DNA of 64,000 nt, from positions 62,001 to 126,000 of the forward strand of contig JAUCBJ010006711.1 of assembly GCA_032718475.1 (NCBI GenBank), in the 5' to 3' direction. This stretch comes from Nemertoderma westbladi. Its lineage: Eukaryota > Xenacoelomorpha > Nemertodermatida > Nemertodermatidae. This document shows positions 1 to 14,500 of the stretch, one piece after another; positions within the stretch are counted from its first letter, which is position 1, and each line of letters opens with the position of its first letter. Position numbers and translations under genes: made by a program. A model generated the notes under the pieces. The model saw nothing but the letters and a program-made list of their open reading frames with translations. It did no database searches and had not been told where the DNA came from.

Positions 1-183
1 AAATTATCTTATTGCTCAAATGTGAGGCAATGGAAAATTCTGTTAGGATTCCATGTCCCAGATTAGTGTAAGGGCCGGATTGCGTTGAACGATGAGCTGG
101 GCCAATCATAGGGCATAAAGCACTTTATTGCTCAAATGTGAAGCTGTGGAAAATTCTGTTTGGTTTCCATGTGCGATATTTAG

Positions 184-190
184 TATAAAA
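184..190 (+). promoter_or_regulatory. TATA box of the LTR promoter
   Basis: TATAAAA is followed by GGCCGG. The same box is present on the minus strand of the other LTR copy at 26309-26315. Its position a few hundred bases into the LTR fits a U3 promoter with transcript start roughly 25-30 bp downstream. The start site is inferred, not seen. Confidence 0.5.
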
Positions 191-621
191 GGCCGGTTTG
201 CCTTCGGTTATCACTTCTACTTCTTGTAAAATTTACCCTTCTTAGTTTATTTGGTTTCTTGTTGAAACTTTGTTTGATAAATCCTTTGTAAAACTGTAAA
301 TATACTGCAAATTCCTGAACATGTTTTCTTTTGGTCCAACTTTGGGACAGCCAAACATCGGGAAGATGGCAGCCTAGACCGTTAGGCCGTCAGCAACGCA
401 GGGAAAAGATGTCCACAACACGCTAGCACCCACATTGGATTGACCGCGCACCCCCTTTGCCCTTCGAAATGCTCAACTTGCCATGCAGCGCCCGCTTTGT
501 GAGAAAGGTAAGACTTTGTTCGACGCCCTTGCCCGCCGTAAGACCTATAGATCAGGGTAAGCGTGACGCCGTCCTGGACGCCGCAAATTTAGGATCAAAT
601 AATTATATTCAGACAGAAACA

Positions 622-828
622 CCCCCCCCCCCCCCCCCTTTTGTCAGTCCTACGAACCCCTGGGTTAACCTGTACTTCCTACAGGTGCGAACTATTGCCA
701 TTCGTCAGTACGCGAGTACATAGGTACGGACAGCATATGTTCCATAATTTAGTGATTCGTAGTACTGACTGTTTGGTACCAGTTCGCTTTGTAGAACGTA
801 CATTAGTACCCCCCCCCCCCCCCCCCCC
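622..828. repeat. Pair of oligo(C) tracts in the LTR
   Basis: There are uninterrupted runs of 17 C (622-638) and 20 C (809-828). The counterpart runs in the other LTR copy are 21 G (25651-25671) and 16 G (25844-25859). Tract lengths differ between copies, as expected for homopolymer slippage, or they could be partly assembly error. Confidence 0.85.
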
Positions 829-1950
829 TGTCTGGAGTTAGCTATTTGATCAGGCAAGGAGTATTTCTGCTACCGGCACACTGCTTGGCCTAGGGAGGTT
901 TTATTAATATCCTACCGCGCCTTGCCACGTACTGATAGGTATTGCTGCTAACTACCGCAGCAACAAAGTTCTAGAATTAAATTAGTATACCAGATCAGCT
1001 AGCGTACGGTAGCGATTAACCCCTATTTCTTATCTTACAACCAGAATCTGGTAGTAGTGCCGATCACGGGTGTAGTTACTATACCGTGGTTGCCCATTGG
1101 GTTGTGGATAGGAAGGAGAGAGCTTTGACGTCATTTGTGAGTATAAAGTTCTACAAAACGCGACTAGTTTATTTTAGTAGTTAGCACACGGTATCATTTC
1201 GGTCAGAAAATCACTAAAACCTAGTAAAAAGGAAATACACGAAATTGTTTTATTTGTAACACACCCACACACACACGCCCTAAATCATATTCGCCCTTAG
1301 AGTTATACTAGCTATAGCGCACTATACATTATTTTAGGTAGAAATTATCTGTATTTGTAAAATTAGGATCTGATATTTAGTTACGGCAAGAAGGAGTATT
1401 TCACTTTCGTTATTAAACTGTTGTTTTCTGCGCAGCAGTATTGTTACATTTAGGCCTGACCCTTTAGACTGATTTCGTACAGGGGGATCAGTTATTGTTA
1501 CATTAGGCACGACCCCTTTCGACTGATTTAGGACTGAATCAGTGTTGTTACGCTAGGTCTGTTAACCCACTAGCTCGTATATAAACCATATAAATCACAC
1601 CGCGGCAAGTTACTGTATTTAGGACTGTCAGTGATAGTTAGGATTCGCTGCGCGGGGATTGTTTTCCCGTGAGTTTGGTCTGTTACTGTAACTGTACATC
1701 TGCCTCACCGGTTAGAGGACAGGTATCCTTTTGTCTAGTACGTAGGCATTAGACCCGCTCACGTACATAGAATAGATACTAGGCTCTGTTCCTCGCCAGT
1801 AGTCGTTTGTGTATTGTATCTGTTTGTTTAGATATCCTGGACTGGGATTTGTTGTCAGATACTGTACGAGCCCGTATACATTACTAGAGTCTCATAGTAA
1901 GATACATCGTTACTAGGATCTGGTAAGCGGTATACTACTGGACCCTTACA

Positions 1951-4022
1951 GAAGTATTAAAGCCATGTCAAAATCATTGGTGTTTTTCTGCAATAATTTA
2001 TCAAAATATCCTCTGATTTTTTTCAAAAACCCATCGATTTTATTATTTATAACTTCTATCCCACTCCACGAGATAGAGAATCTTAAATGAACGTCAAAAG
2101 AACAGGTAACACTTACATTTATAGCAGTAATCAGCTGTTATTTGCTACGTCTTTCCGCTGGAGATGGATGAATTTTGATTGCGTTGGAACACCCCCTATC
2201 TGTGGCTGTCTGAGAGGAGAGATAAGTAGCCTATCTCCCTGTTAATATTGTTGTGTTCTAGAATATTTATTATAGTTTCATCGTATTGCCAAAGTGACTA
2301 GAGCTGAAGTTGACTCATAATACAATAATTCACCTCAAATATCTCAGCTATTTCATGAACATAATGAAGTATTAAATCCATGTCAAATTCCTTGGTATTT
2401 TTCTGCAATAATTTATCAAAATATCCTCTGATTTTTTTCAAAAACCATATCAATTTTCATATTTATAACTTCTATCCCACTCAACGAGATAAAGTATCTT
2501 AAATGAAAGTCAAAAGAACAGGTAACACTTACATTTATAGAAGTAATCAGCTGTTATTTGCTTCGTCTTTCCGCTGGAGATGGATGAATTTTGATTGTGT
2601 CAGAACACCCCTATCTGTGGCTGTCTGAGTTGAGAGATAAGTAGCCTATCTCCCTATTAATATTGTTGTGTTCTAGAATATTTATTATAGTTTCATGGCA
2701 TTGCTAAAGTGGCTGGAGCTAAAGTTATTATGTAATGCAATAATTCACCTCAAATATCTCAGCTATTTCATGAACATAATGAAGTATTAAATCCATGTCA
2801 AAATCCTTGGTATTTTTCTGCAATAATTTATCAAAATATCCTCTGATTTTTTTCAAAAACCATATCAATTCCCATTCCACTCCACGAGATAAAGAATCTT
2901 AAATGAAAGTCAAAAGAACAGGTAACACTTACATTTATAGAAGTAATCAGCTGTTATTTGCTACGTCTTTCCACTGGAGATGGATGAATTTTGATTGTGT
3001 CAGAACACCCCCTATCTGTGGCTGTCTGAGTTGAGAAATAAGTAGCCTATCTCCCTATTAATATTGTTGTGTTCTAGAATATTTATTATAGTTTCATCGT
3101 ATTGCTAAAGTGGCTGGAGCTAAAGTTATTATGTAATGCAATAATTCACCTCAAATATCTCAGCTATTTCATGGACATAATGAAGTATTAAAGCCATGTC
3201 AAAATCCTTGGTGTTTTTCTGCAATAATTTATCAAAATATCCTCTGATTTTTTACAAAAACCATATCGATTTTCATATTTATATCTTCTATCCCACTCCA
3301 CGAGATAGAGAATCTTAAATGAACGTCAAAAGAACAGGTAACACTTACATTTATAGCAGTAATCAGCTGTTATTTGCTACGTCTTTCCGCTGGAGATGGA
3401 TGAATTTTGATTGCGTTGGAACACCCCCTATCTGTGGCTGTCTGAGAGGAGAGATAAGTAGCCTATCTCCCTGTTAATATTGTTGTGTTCTAGAATATTT
3501 ATTATAGTTTCATCGTATTGCCAAAGTGACTAGAGCTGAAGTTGACTCATAATACAATAATTCACCTCAAATATCTCAGCTATTTCATGAACATAATGAA
3601 GTATTAAAGCCATGTCAAAATCATTGGTGTTTTTCTGCAATAATTTATCAAAATATCCTCTGATTTTTTTCAAAAACCCATCGATTTTCTTATTTATAAC
3701 TTCTATCCCACTCCACGAGATAGAGAATCTTAAATGAACGTCAAAAGAACAGGTAACACTTACATTTATGGCAGTAATCAGCTGTTATTTGCTACGTCTT
3801 TCCGCTGGAGATGGATGAATTTTGATTGCGTTGGAACACCCCATATCTGTGGCTGTCTGAGAGGAGAGATAAGTAGCCTATCTCCCTGTTAATATTGTTG
3901 TGTTCTAGAATATTTATTATAGTTTCATCGTATTGCCAAAGTGACTAGAGCTGAAGTTGACTCATAATACAATAATTCACCTCAAATATCTCAGCTATTT
4001 CATGAACATGATGAAGTATTAA
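1951..4022. repeat. Satellite array, segment 1 (~415-bp monomer)
   Basis: About five monomers start at GAAGTATTAAA positions 1951, 2366, 2781, 3182 and 3598. Intervals are 415, 415, 401, 416 and 415. The 401-bp monomer carries a ~14-bp deletion near ATCAATTCCCATTCC. Monomers belong to two families, distinguished by GTGTCAGAACACC against GCGTTGGAACACC in the middle and by their 3' parts. The last monomer is interrupted at TTAA (4019-4022) by the piggyBac-like element. No coding content is apparent. Confidence 0.95.
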
Positions 4023-5574
4023 CCCTATTAAACCCGGGGGGGGGTCAATATGACCCCCCCCGTGGTTTTTTTATTATAATTCTGAAACAAAAGCAGTTGG
4101 GAATCTGAAACTTTCTGACTTTTCCTAAAAATATATTATCTTCCTAGTAGTGAAAACCGTTTTCAAAAATATTGCGTACTTTTCGAGTTATAGCACCATT
4201 TTTTAACCCTACTTTTGGCACTTTTTTTGAGACGTTTTTTGAAAATTACATTTCATTAAATATGAATTGTAACATCTCTATTTTCGATTTACACCGGTTT
4301 TTTGGTGTTAGAAATTGGATGGAATTCATATAAATTGATTTAGAAATTTTAAACTTGTTTTTTTCTGTGGGTGCCAAATTTTGGTGCCAGCACCAAATTT
4401 TGAAATATGTCAATTTTGTAAATTGATTATTTGAAACTTGATTTTTACGCAATTGGGGTTTTTTGGGGTTCTGGATTCGATGAAATATATACGAGTTGCA
4501 CTAAGCGTATCAAACTTGTATTTTTCGGTGCTGTGTGCAAATTTTGGTGCTAGCACGAAATTTTGAAAATCCATTCAATAGATAAAATTGCTTGTGACAA
4601 TTTATTTCTTGCGTTTTAGAGGTTTATGGCTGTTCTGAATTCAATGGAATATATAATTATCGAACTAGACATCTCAAACTTGTATTTTTCGGATGTGGGT
4701 GCAAATTGTGGTGCCAGCACCAAATTTTGAAAACCATCAAATATATCAATTGATTGTGTCACCTTGTTTCTTGCGTTATACGGGTTTGTGATGGTTCTGA
4801 ATTCAATGGAAGCAGTAAAAATTTCATAGGAGTTCTCAAACTTGTATTTTTCGCCGTTGGGTGAAAATTGTTGTGCCAGCACCAAATTTTGGAAAATATG
4901 CAAATTGATCAGTAGATAGTTTCACCTCGTTTCTTGCGTTATACGGGTTTATGAGGGTCCTGAATCCGATGGAATCAATAAAAACAGCACTGGACATCGC
5001 AAACTTGTACATTTTGGTGATGGGTACGAAATTTGGTGCTAGCACCAAAATTTGCCAAATTACGCCGAAAAATACAAGTAGCAATGATCTAGCATATTTG
5101 AAATGTATTCCATTAGAATCAGCGCCCTCGAAAACCTGAAAATGTGAATTTATAGCATAGTATAAGTGAATTCAAAATTTTGTGTTCTAACTGAAAAGTG
5201 CTGGTTACTTGTTTTTTTCATTTTTTTCCTACGCAGAGAGGTCTAAACAGCCATTTATAGTAATCATATCATTTTAAAATATTTTCCAATGTATTTTGCA
5301 CCCCAGAAAATCTGTATTGAAAAATAATTAGCCGAAAATGTAACTTTCAAATTTTGTGAAAATTGTGCACTACTTGTAATTTTGGTGCTGCAATATAACC
5401 ACCCCAGTACATTATTTCGAAATTTTTTTTTTTCGGACGGATCCAGGCAAGTGATACCTACGTACAAACAAAAAATCAGACGTCTTCGTAAATATTTGTA
5501 GATTTTAGAGGGAGGGGTCAATATGACCCCCCCCCGGTATTTGTACAACATTTTATAGCCCGGTACTAATAGGG
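4023..5574. mobile_element. Non-autonomous piggyBac-like element
   Basis: The element begins CCCTATTA and ends TAATAGGG. It is flanked by TTAA on both sides (4019-4022 and 5575-5578), and removing one TTAA copy plus the element restores a normal satellite monomer. CCC...GGG ends with TTAA duplication are the hallmark of the piggyBac superfamily. Each end also carries an oligo(G)-GGTCAATATGACC-oligo(C) hairpin-like block (about 4034-4062 and 5511-5536). At 1552 bp it has only short minus-strand ORFs with no recognisable DDD transposase, so it would depend on a transposase in trans. Confidence 0.8.
4351..5060. repeat. Five degenerate ~162-bp tandem units inside the piggyBac-like element
   Basis: The segment starting AAACTTGT, with TTTTTCGG downstream and then GGTGCCAGCACCA-like sequence, recurs at about 4351, 4511, 4676, 4838 and 5002. 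Units are clearly diverged. The GGTGC(C/T)AGCACC core is itself an inverted repeat. The short minus-strand ORFs at 4246-5084 are repetitive translations of these units and do not look like real proteins. Confidence 0.7.
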
Positions 5575-8500
5575 TTAAATCCATGTCAAATTCCTTGGTA
5601 TTTTTCTGCAATAATTTATCAAAATATCCTCTGATTTTTTTCAAAAACCATATCAATTTTCATATTTATAACTTCTATCCCACTCAACGAGATAGAGAAT
5701 CTTAAATGAACGTCAAAAGAACAGGTAACACTTACATTTATAGCAGTAATCAGCTGTTATTTGCTTCGTCTTTCCGCTGGAGATGGATGAATTTTGATTG
5801 TGTCAGAACACCCCTATCTGTGGCTGTCTGAGTTTAGAGATAAGTAGCCTATCTCCCTATTAATATTGTTGTGTTCTAGAATATTTATTATAGTTTCATG
5901 GCATTGCTAAAGTGGCTGGAGCTAAAGTTATTATGTAATGCAATAATTCACCTCAAATATCTCAGCTATTTCATGAACATAATGAAGTATTAAATCCATG
6001 TCAAAATCCTTGGTATTTTTCTGCAATAATTTATCAAAATATCCTCTGATTTTTTTCAAAAACCATATCAATTCCCATTCCACTCCACGAGATAAAGAAT
6101 CTTAAATGAAAGTCAAAAGAACAGGTAACACTTACATTTATAGAAGTAATCAGCTGTTATTTGCTACGTCTTTCCACTGGAGATGGATGAATTTTGATTG
6201 TGTCAGAACACCCCCTATCTGTGGCTGTCTGAGTTGAGAAATAAGTAGCCTATCTCCCTATTAATATTGTTGTGTTCTAGAATATTTATTATAGTTTCAT
6301 CGTATTGCTAAAGTGGCTGGAGCTAAAGTTATTATGTAATGCAATAATTCACCTCAAATATCTCAGCTATTTCATGGACATAATGAAGTATTAAAGCCAT
6401 GTCAAAATCCTTGGTGTTTTTCTGCAATAATTTATCAAAATATCCTCTGATTTTTTACAAAAACCATATCGATTTTCATATTTATATCTTCTATCCCACT
6501 CCACGAGATAGAGAATCTTAAATGAACGTCAAAAGAACAGGTAACACTTACATTTATAGCAGTAATCAGCTGTTATTTGCTACGTCTTTCCGCTGGAGAT
6601 GGATGAATTTTGATTGCGTTGGAACACCCCCTATCTGTGGCTGTCTGAGAGGAGAGATAAGTAGCCTATCTCCCTGTTAATATTGTTGTGTTCTAGAATA
6701 TTTATTATAGTTTCATCGTATTGCCAAAGTGACTAGAGCTGAAGTTGACTCATAATACAATAATTCACCTCAAATATCTCAGCTATTTCATGAACATGAT
6801 GAAGTATTAAATCCATGTCAAATTCCTTGGTATTTTTCTGCAATAATTTATCAAAATATCCTCTGATTTTTTTCAAAAACCATATCAATTTTCATATTTA
6901 TAACTTCTATCCCACTCAACGAGATAGAGAATCTTAAATGAACGTCAAAAGAACAGGTAACACTTACATTTATAGCAGTAATCAGCTGTTATTTGCTTCG
7001 TCTTTCCGCTGGAGATGGATGAATTTTGATTGTGTCAGAACACCCCTATCTGTGGCTGTCTGAGTTTAGAGATAAGTAGCCTATCTCCCTATTAATATTG
7101 TTGTGTTCTAGAATATTTATTATAGTTTCATGGCATTGCTAAAGTGGCTGGAGCTAAAGTTATTATGTAATGCAATAATTCACCTCAAATATCTCAGCTA
7201 TTTCATGAACATAATGAAGTATTAAATCCATGTCAAAATCCTTGGTATTTTTCTGCAATAATTTATCAAAATATCCTCAGATTTTTTTCAAAAACCATAT
7301 CAATTCCCATTCCACTCCACGAGATAAAGAATCTTAAATGAAAGTCAAAAGAACAGGTAACACTTACATTTATAGAAGTAATCAGCTGTTATTTGCTACG
7401 TCTTTCCACTGGAGATGGATGAATTTTGATTGTGTCAGAACACCCCCTATCTGTGGCTGTCTGAGTTGAGAAATAAGTAGCCTATCTCCCTATTAATATT
7501 GTTGTGTTCTAGAATATTTATTATAGTTTCATCGTATTGCTAAAGTGGCTGGAGCTAAAGTTATTATGTAATGCAATAATTCACCTCAAATATCTCAGCT
7601 ATTTCATGGACATAATGAAGTATTAAAGCCATGTCAAAATCCTTGGTGTTTTTCTGCAATAATTTATCAAAATATCCTCTGATTTTTTACAAAAACCATA
7701 TCGATTTTCATATTTATATCTTCTATCCCACTCCACGAGATAGAGAATCTTAAATGAACGTCAAAAGAACAGGTAACACTTACATTTATAGCAGTAATCA
7801 GCTGTTATTTGCTACGTCTTTCCGCTGGAGATGGATGAATTTTGATTGCGTTGGAACACCCCCTATCTGTGGCTGTCTGAGAGGAGAGATAAGTAGCCTA
7901 TCTCCCTGTTAATATTGTTGTGTTCTAGAATATTTATTATAGTTTCATCGTATTGCCAAAGTGACTAGAGCTGAAGTTGACTCATAATACAATAATTCAC
8001 CTCAAATATCTCAGCTATTTCATGAACATAATGAAGTATTAAAGCCATGTCAAAATCATTGGTGTTTTTCTGCAATAATTTATCAAAATATCCTCTGATT
8101 TTTTTCAAAAACCCATCGATTTTCTTATTTATAACTTCTATCCCACTCCACGAGATAGAGAATCTTAAATGAACGTCAAAAGAACAGGTAACACTTACAT
8201 TTATAGCAGTAATCAGCTGTTATTTGCTACGTCTTTCCGCTGGAGATGGATGAATTTTGATTGCGTTGGAACACCCCATATCTGTGGCTGTCTGAGAGGA
8301 GAGATAAGTAGCCTATCTCCCTGTTAATATTGTTGTGTTCTAGAATATTTATTATAGTTTCATCGTATTGCCAAAGTGACTAGAGCTGAAGTTGACTCAT
8401 AATACAATAATTCACCTCAAATATCTCAGCTATTTCATGAACATGATGAAGTATTAAATCCATGTCAAATTCCTTGGTATTTTTCTGCAATAATTTATCA

Positions 8501-11500
8501 AAATATCCTCTGATTTTTTTCAAAAACCATATCAATTTTCATATTTATAACTTCTATCCCACTCAACGAGATAGAGAATCTTAAATGAACGTCAAAAGAA
8601 CAGGTAACACTTACATTTATAGCAGTAATCAGCTGTTATTTGCTACGTCTTTCCGCTGGAGATGGATGAATTTTGATTGCGTTGGAACACACCCTATCTG
8701 TGGCTGTCTGAGAGGAGAGATAAGTAGCCTATCTCCCTGTTAATATTGTTGTGTTCTAGAATATTTATTATAGTTTCATCGTATTGCCAAAGTGACTAGA
8801 GCTGAAGTTGACTCATAATACAATAATTCACCTCAAATATCTCAGCTATTTCATGAACATAATGAAGTATTAAATCCATGTCAAATTCCTTGGTATTTTT
8901 CTGCAATAATTTATGAAAATATCCTCTGATTTTTTTCAAAAACCATATCAATTTTCATATTTATAACTTCTATCCCACTCAACGAGATAAAGTATCTTAA
9001 ATGAAAGTCAAAAGAACAGGTAACACTTACATTTATAGAAGTAATCAGCTGTTATTTGCTTCGTCTTTCCGCTGGAGATGGATGAATTTTGATTGTGTCA
9101 GAACACCCCTATCTGTGGCTGTCTGAGTTGAGAGATAAGTAGCCTATCTCCCTATTAATATTGTTGTGTTCTAGAATATATATTATAGTTTCATGGCATT
9201 GCTAAAGTGGCTGGAGCTAAAGTTATTATGTAATGCAATAATTCACCTCAAATATCTCAGCTATTTCATGAACATAATGAAGTATTAAATCCATGTCAAA
9301 ATCCTTGGTATTTTTCTGCAATAATTTATCAAAATATCCTCTGATTTTTTTCAAAAACCATATCAATTCCCATTCCACTCCACGAGATAAAGAATCTTAA
9401 ATGAAAGTCAAAAGAACAGGTAACACTTACATTTATAGAAGTAATCAGCTGTTATTTGCTACGTCTTTCCACTGGAGATGGATGAATTTTGATTGTGTCA
9501 GAACACCCCCTATATGTGGCTGTCTGAGTTGAGAAATAAGTAGCCTATCTCCCTATTAATATTGTTGTGTTCTAGAATATTTATTATAGTTTCATCGTAT
9601 TGCTAAAGTGGCTGGAGCTAAAGTTATTATGTAATGCAATAATTCACCTCAAATATCTCAGCTATTTCATGGACATAATGAAGTATTAAAGCAATGTCAA
9701 AATCCTTGGTGTTTTTCTGCAATAATTTATCAAAATATCCTCTGATTTTTTACAAAAACCATATCGATTTTCATATTTATATCTTCTATCCCACTCCACG
9801 AGATAGAGAATCTTAAATGAACGTCAAAAGAACAGGTAACACTTACATTTATAGCAGTAATCAGCTGTTATTTGCTACGTCTTTCCGCTGGAGATGGATG
9901 AATTTTGATTGCGTTGGAACACCCCCTATCTGTGGCTGTCTGAGAGGAGAGATAAGTAGCCTATCTCCCTGTTAATATTGTTGTGTTCTAGAATATTTAT
10001 TATAGTTTCATCGTATTGCCAAAGTGACTAGAGCTGAAGTTGACTCATAATACAATGATTCACCTCAAATATCTCAGCTATTTCATGAACATAATGAAGT
10101 ATTAAAGCCATGTCAAAATCATTGGTGTTTTTCTGCAATAATTTATCAAAATATCCTCTGATTTTTTTCAAAAACCCATCGATTTTCTTATTTATAACTT
10201 CTATCCCACTCCACGAGATAGAGAATCTTAAATGAACGTCAAAAGAACAGGTAACACTTACATTTATAGCAGTAATCAGCTGTTATTTGCTACGTCTTTC
10301 CGCTGGAGATGGATGAATTTTGATTGCGTTGGAACACACCCTATCTGTGGCTGTCTGAGAGGAGAGATAAGTAGCCTATCTCCCTGTTAATATTGTTGTG
10401 TTCTAGAATATTTATTATAGTTTCATCGTATTGCCAAAGTGACTAGAGCTGAAGTTGACTCATAATACAATAATTCACCTCAAATATCTCAGCTATTTCA
10501 TGAACATAATGAAGTATTAAATCCATGTCAAATTCCTTGGTATTTTTCTGCAATAATTTATCAAAATATCCTCAGATTTTTTTCAAAAACCATATCAATT
10601 TTCATATTTATAACTTCTATCCCACTCAACGAGATAAAGTATCTTAAATGAAATTCAAAAGAACAGGTAACACTTACATTTATAGAAGTAATCAGCTGTT
10701 ATTTGCTTCGTCTTTCCGCTGGAGATGGATGAATTTTGATTGTGTCAGAACACCCCTATCTGTGGCTGTCTGAGTTGAGAGATAAGTAGCCTATCTCCCT
10801 ATTAATATTGTTGTGTTCTAGAATATTTATTATAGTTTCATCGCATTGCTAAAGTGGCTGGAGCTAAAGTTATTATGTAATGCAATAATTCACCTCAAAT
10901 ATCTCAGCTATTTCATGAACATAATGAAGTATTAAATCCATGTCAAAATCCTTGGTATTTTTCTGCAATAATTTATCAAAATATCCTCTGATTTTTTTAA
11001 AAAACCATATCAATTCCCATTCCACTCCACGAGATAAAGAATCTTAAATGAAAGTCAAAAGAACAGGTAACACTTACATTTATAGAAGTAATCAGCTGTT
11101 ATTTGCTACGTCTTTCCACTGGAGATGGATGAATTTTGATTGTGTCAGAACACCCCCTATATGTGGCTGTCTGAGTTGAGAAATAAGTAGCCTATCTCCC
11201 TATTAATATTGTTGTGTTCTAGAATATTTATTATAGTTTCATCGTATTGCTAAAGTGGCTGGAGCTAAAGTTATTATGTAATGCAATAATTCACCTCAAA
11301 TATCTCAGCTATTTCATGGACATAATGAAGTATTAAAGCCATGTCAAAATCCTTGGTGTTTTTCTGCAATAATTTATCAAAATATCCTCTGATTTTTTAC
11401 AAAAACCATATCGATTTTCATATTTATATCTTCTATCCCACTACACGAGATAGAGAATCTTAAATGATCGTCAAAAGAACAGGTAACACTTACATTTATA

Positions 11501-14500
11501 GCAGTAATCAGCTGTTATTTGCTATGTCTTTCCGCTGGAGATGGATGAATTTTGATTGCGTTGGAACACCCCCTATCTGTGGCTGTCTGAGAGGAGAGAT
11601 AAGTAGCCTATCTCCCTGTTAATATTGTTGTGTTCTAGAATATTTATTATAGTTTCATCGTATTGCCAAAGTGACTAGAGCTGAAGTTGACTCATAATAC
11701 AATAATTCACCTCAAATATCTCAGCTATTTCATGAACATAATGAAGTATTAAAGCCATGTGAAAATCATTGGTGTTTTTCTGCAATAATTTATCAAAATA
11801 TCCTCTGATTTTTTTCAAAAACCCATCGATTTTCTTATTTATAACTTCTATCCCACTCCACGAGATAGAGAATCTTAAATGAACGTCAAAAGAACAGGTA
11901 ACACTTACATTTATAGCAGTAATCAGCTGTTATTTGCTACGTCTTTCCGCTGGAGATGGATGAATTTTGATTGCGTTGGAACACCCCCTATCTGTGGCTG
12001 TCTGAGAGGAGAGATAAGTAGCCTATCTCCCTGTTAATATTGTTGTGTTCTAGAATATTTATTATAGTTTCATCGTATTGCCAAAGTGACTAGAGCTGAA
12101 GTTGACTCATAATACAATAATTCACCTCAAATATCGCAGCTATTTCATGAACATGATGAAGTATTAAATCCATGTCAAATTCCTTGGTATTTTTCTGCAA
12201 TAATTTATCAAAATATCCTCTGATTTTTTTCAAAAACCATATCAATTTTCATATTTATAACTTCTATCCCACTCAACGAGATAGAGAATCTTAAATGAAC
12301 GTCAAAAGAACAGGTAACACTTACATTTATAGCAGTAATCAGCTGTTATTTGCTACGTCTTTCCGCTGGAGATGGATGAATTTTGATTGCGTTGGAACAC
12401 ACCCTATCTGTGGCTGTCTGAGAGGAGAGATAAGTAGCCTATCCCCCTGTTAATATTGTTGTGTTCTAGAATATTTATTATAGTTTCATCGTATTGCCAA
12501 AGTGACTAGAGCTGAAGTTGACTCATAATACAATAATTCACCTCAAATATCTCAGCTATTTCATGAACATAATGAAGTATTAAATCCATGTCAAATTCCA
12601 TGGTATTTTTCTGCAATAATTTATCAAAATATGCTCAGATTTTTTTCAAAAACCATATCAATTTTCATATTTATAACTTCTATCCCACTCAACGAGATAA
12701 AGTATCTTAAATGAAAGTCAAAAGAACAGGTAACACTTACATTTATAGAAGTAATCAGCTGTTATTTGCTTCGTCTTTCCGCTGGAGATGGATGAATTTT
12801 GATTGTGTCAGAACACCCCTATCTGTGGCTGTCTGAGTTGAGAGATAAGTAGCCTATCTCCCTATTAATATTGTTGTGTTCTAGAATATTTATTATAGTT
12901 TCATCGCATTGCTAAAGTGGCTGGAGCTAAAGTTATTATGTAATGCAATAATTCACCTCAAATATCTCAGCTATTTCATGAACATAATGAAGTATTAAAT
13001 CCATGTCAAAATCCTTGGTATTTTTCTGCAATTATTTATCAAAATATCCTCTGATTTTTTTCAAAAACCATATCAATTCCCATTCCACTCCACGAGATAA
13101 AGAATCTTAAATGAAAGTCAAAAGAACAGGTAACACTTACATTTATAGAAGTAATCAGCTGTTATTTGCTACGTCTTTCCGCTGGAGATGGATGAATTTT
13201 GATTGCGTTGGAACACCCCCTATCTGTGGCTGTCTGAGAGGAGAGATAAGTAGCCTATCTCCCTGTTAATATTGTTGTGTTCTAGAATATTTATTATAGT
13301 TTCATCGTATTGCCAAAGTGACTAGAGCTGAAGTTGACTCATAATACAATAATTCACCTCAAATATCTCAGCTATTTCATGAACATAATGAAGTATTAAA
13401 TCCATGTCAAAATCCTTGGTGTTTTTCTGCAATAATTTATCAAAATATCCTCTGATTTTTTACAAAAACCATATCGATTTTCATATTTATATCTTCTATC
13501 CCACTCCACGAGATAGAGAATCTTAAATGAACGTCAAAAGAACAGGTAACACTTACATTTATAGCAGTAATCAGCTGTTATTTGCTACGTCTTTCCGCTG
13601 GAGATGGATGAATTTTGATTGCGTTGGAACACCCCCTATCTGTGGCTGTCTGAGAGGAGAGATAAGTAGCCTATCTCCCTGTTAATATTGTTGTGTTCTA
13701 GAATATTTATTATAGTTTCATCGTATTACCAAAGTGACTAGAGCTGAAGTTGACTCATAATACAATAATTCACCTCAAATATCTCAGCTATTTCATGAAC
13801 ATAATGAAGTATTAAATCCATGTCAAAATCCTTGGTGTTTTTCTGCAATAATTTATCAAAATATCCTCTGATTTTTTACAAAAACCATATCGATTTTCAT
13901 ATTTATATCTTCTATCCCACTCCACGAGATAGAGAATCTTAAATGAACGTCAAAAGAACTAACAGGTAACACTTACATTTATAGCAGTAATCAGCTGTTA
14001 TTTGCTACGTCTTTCCGCTGGAGATGGATGAATTTTGATTGCGTTGGAACACCCCCTATCTGTGGCTGTCTGAGAGGAGAGATAAGTAGCCTATCTCCCT
14101 GTTAATATTGTTGTGTTCTAGAATATTTATTATAGTTTCATCGTATTGCCAAAGTGACTAGAGCTGAAGTTAACTCATAATACAATAATTCACCTCAAAT
14201 ATCTCAGCTATTTCATGAACATAACGAAGTATTAAAGCCATGTCAAAATCATTGGTGTTTTTCTGCAATAATTTATCAAAATATCCTCTGATTTTTTTCA
14301 AAAACCCATCGATTTTCTTATTTATAACTTCTATCCCACTCCACGAGATAGAGAATCTTAAATGAACGTCAAAAGAACAGGTAACACTTACATTAATAGC
14401 AGTAATCAGCTGTTATTTGCTACGTCTTTCCGCTGGAGATGGATGAATTTTGATTGCGTTGGAACACCCCCTATCTGTGGCTGTCTGAGAGGAGAGATAA

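Larger units (their letters stand above)
1..1950 (+). mobile_element. LTR of a retroelement, cut by window edge
   Basis: This is the reverse complement of 24588-26498: the order of landmarks (TATA-type box, two oligo(C) tracts, terminal TTACA) matches along the whole length. By comparison with the complete copy, about 318 bp at the 5' end lie outside the window. It ends in CA at 1950 and joins satellite DNA directly at 1951, with no internal retroelement sequence. It is therefore a solo LTR or the 3' LTR of a plus-strand copy. The expected target duplication (GAAGT at 1951-1955) cannot be checked. Short ORFs inside it (457-841) run through oligo(C) and look accidental. Confidence 0.75.

Noticed and set aside
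457-841. Two ORFs in the left LTR and the mirrored one at 25642-25839
   Set aside because: They run through oligo(C)/oligo(G) tracts of variable length that would shift the frame, and no domain is recognisable.
5264-5656. 130-codon minus-strand ORF spanning the right end of the piggyBac-like element into satellite
   Set aside because: It crosses the insertion junction, so it cannot be an ancestral gene. No transposase motif is seen.
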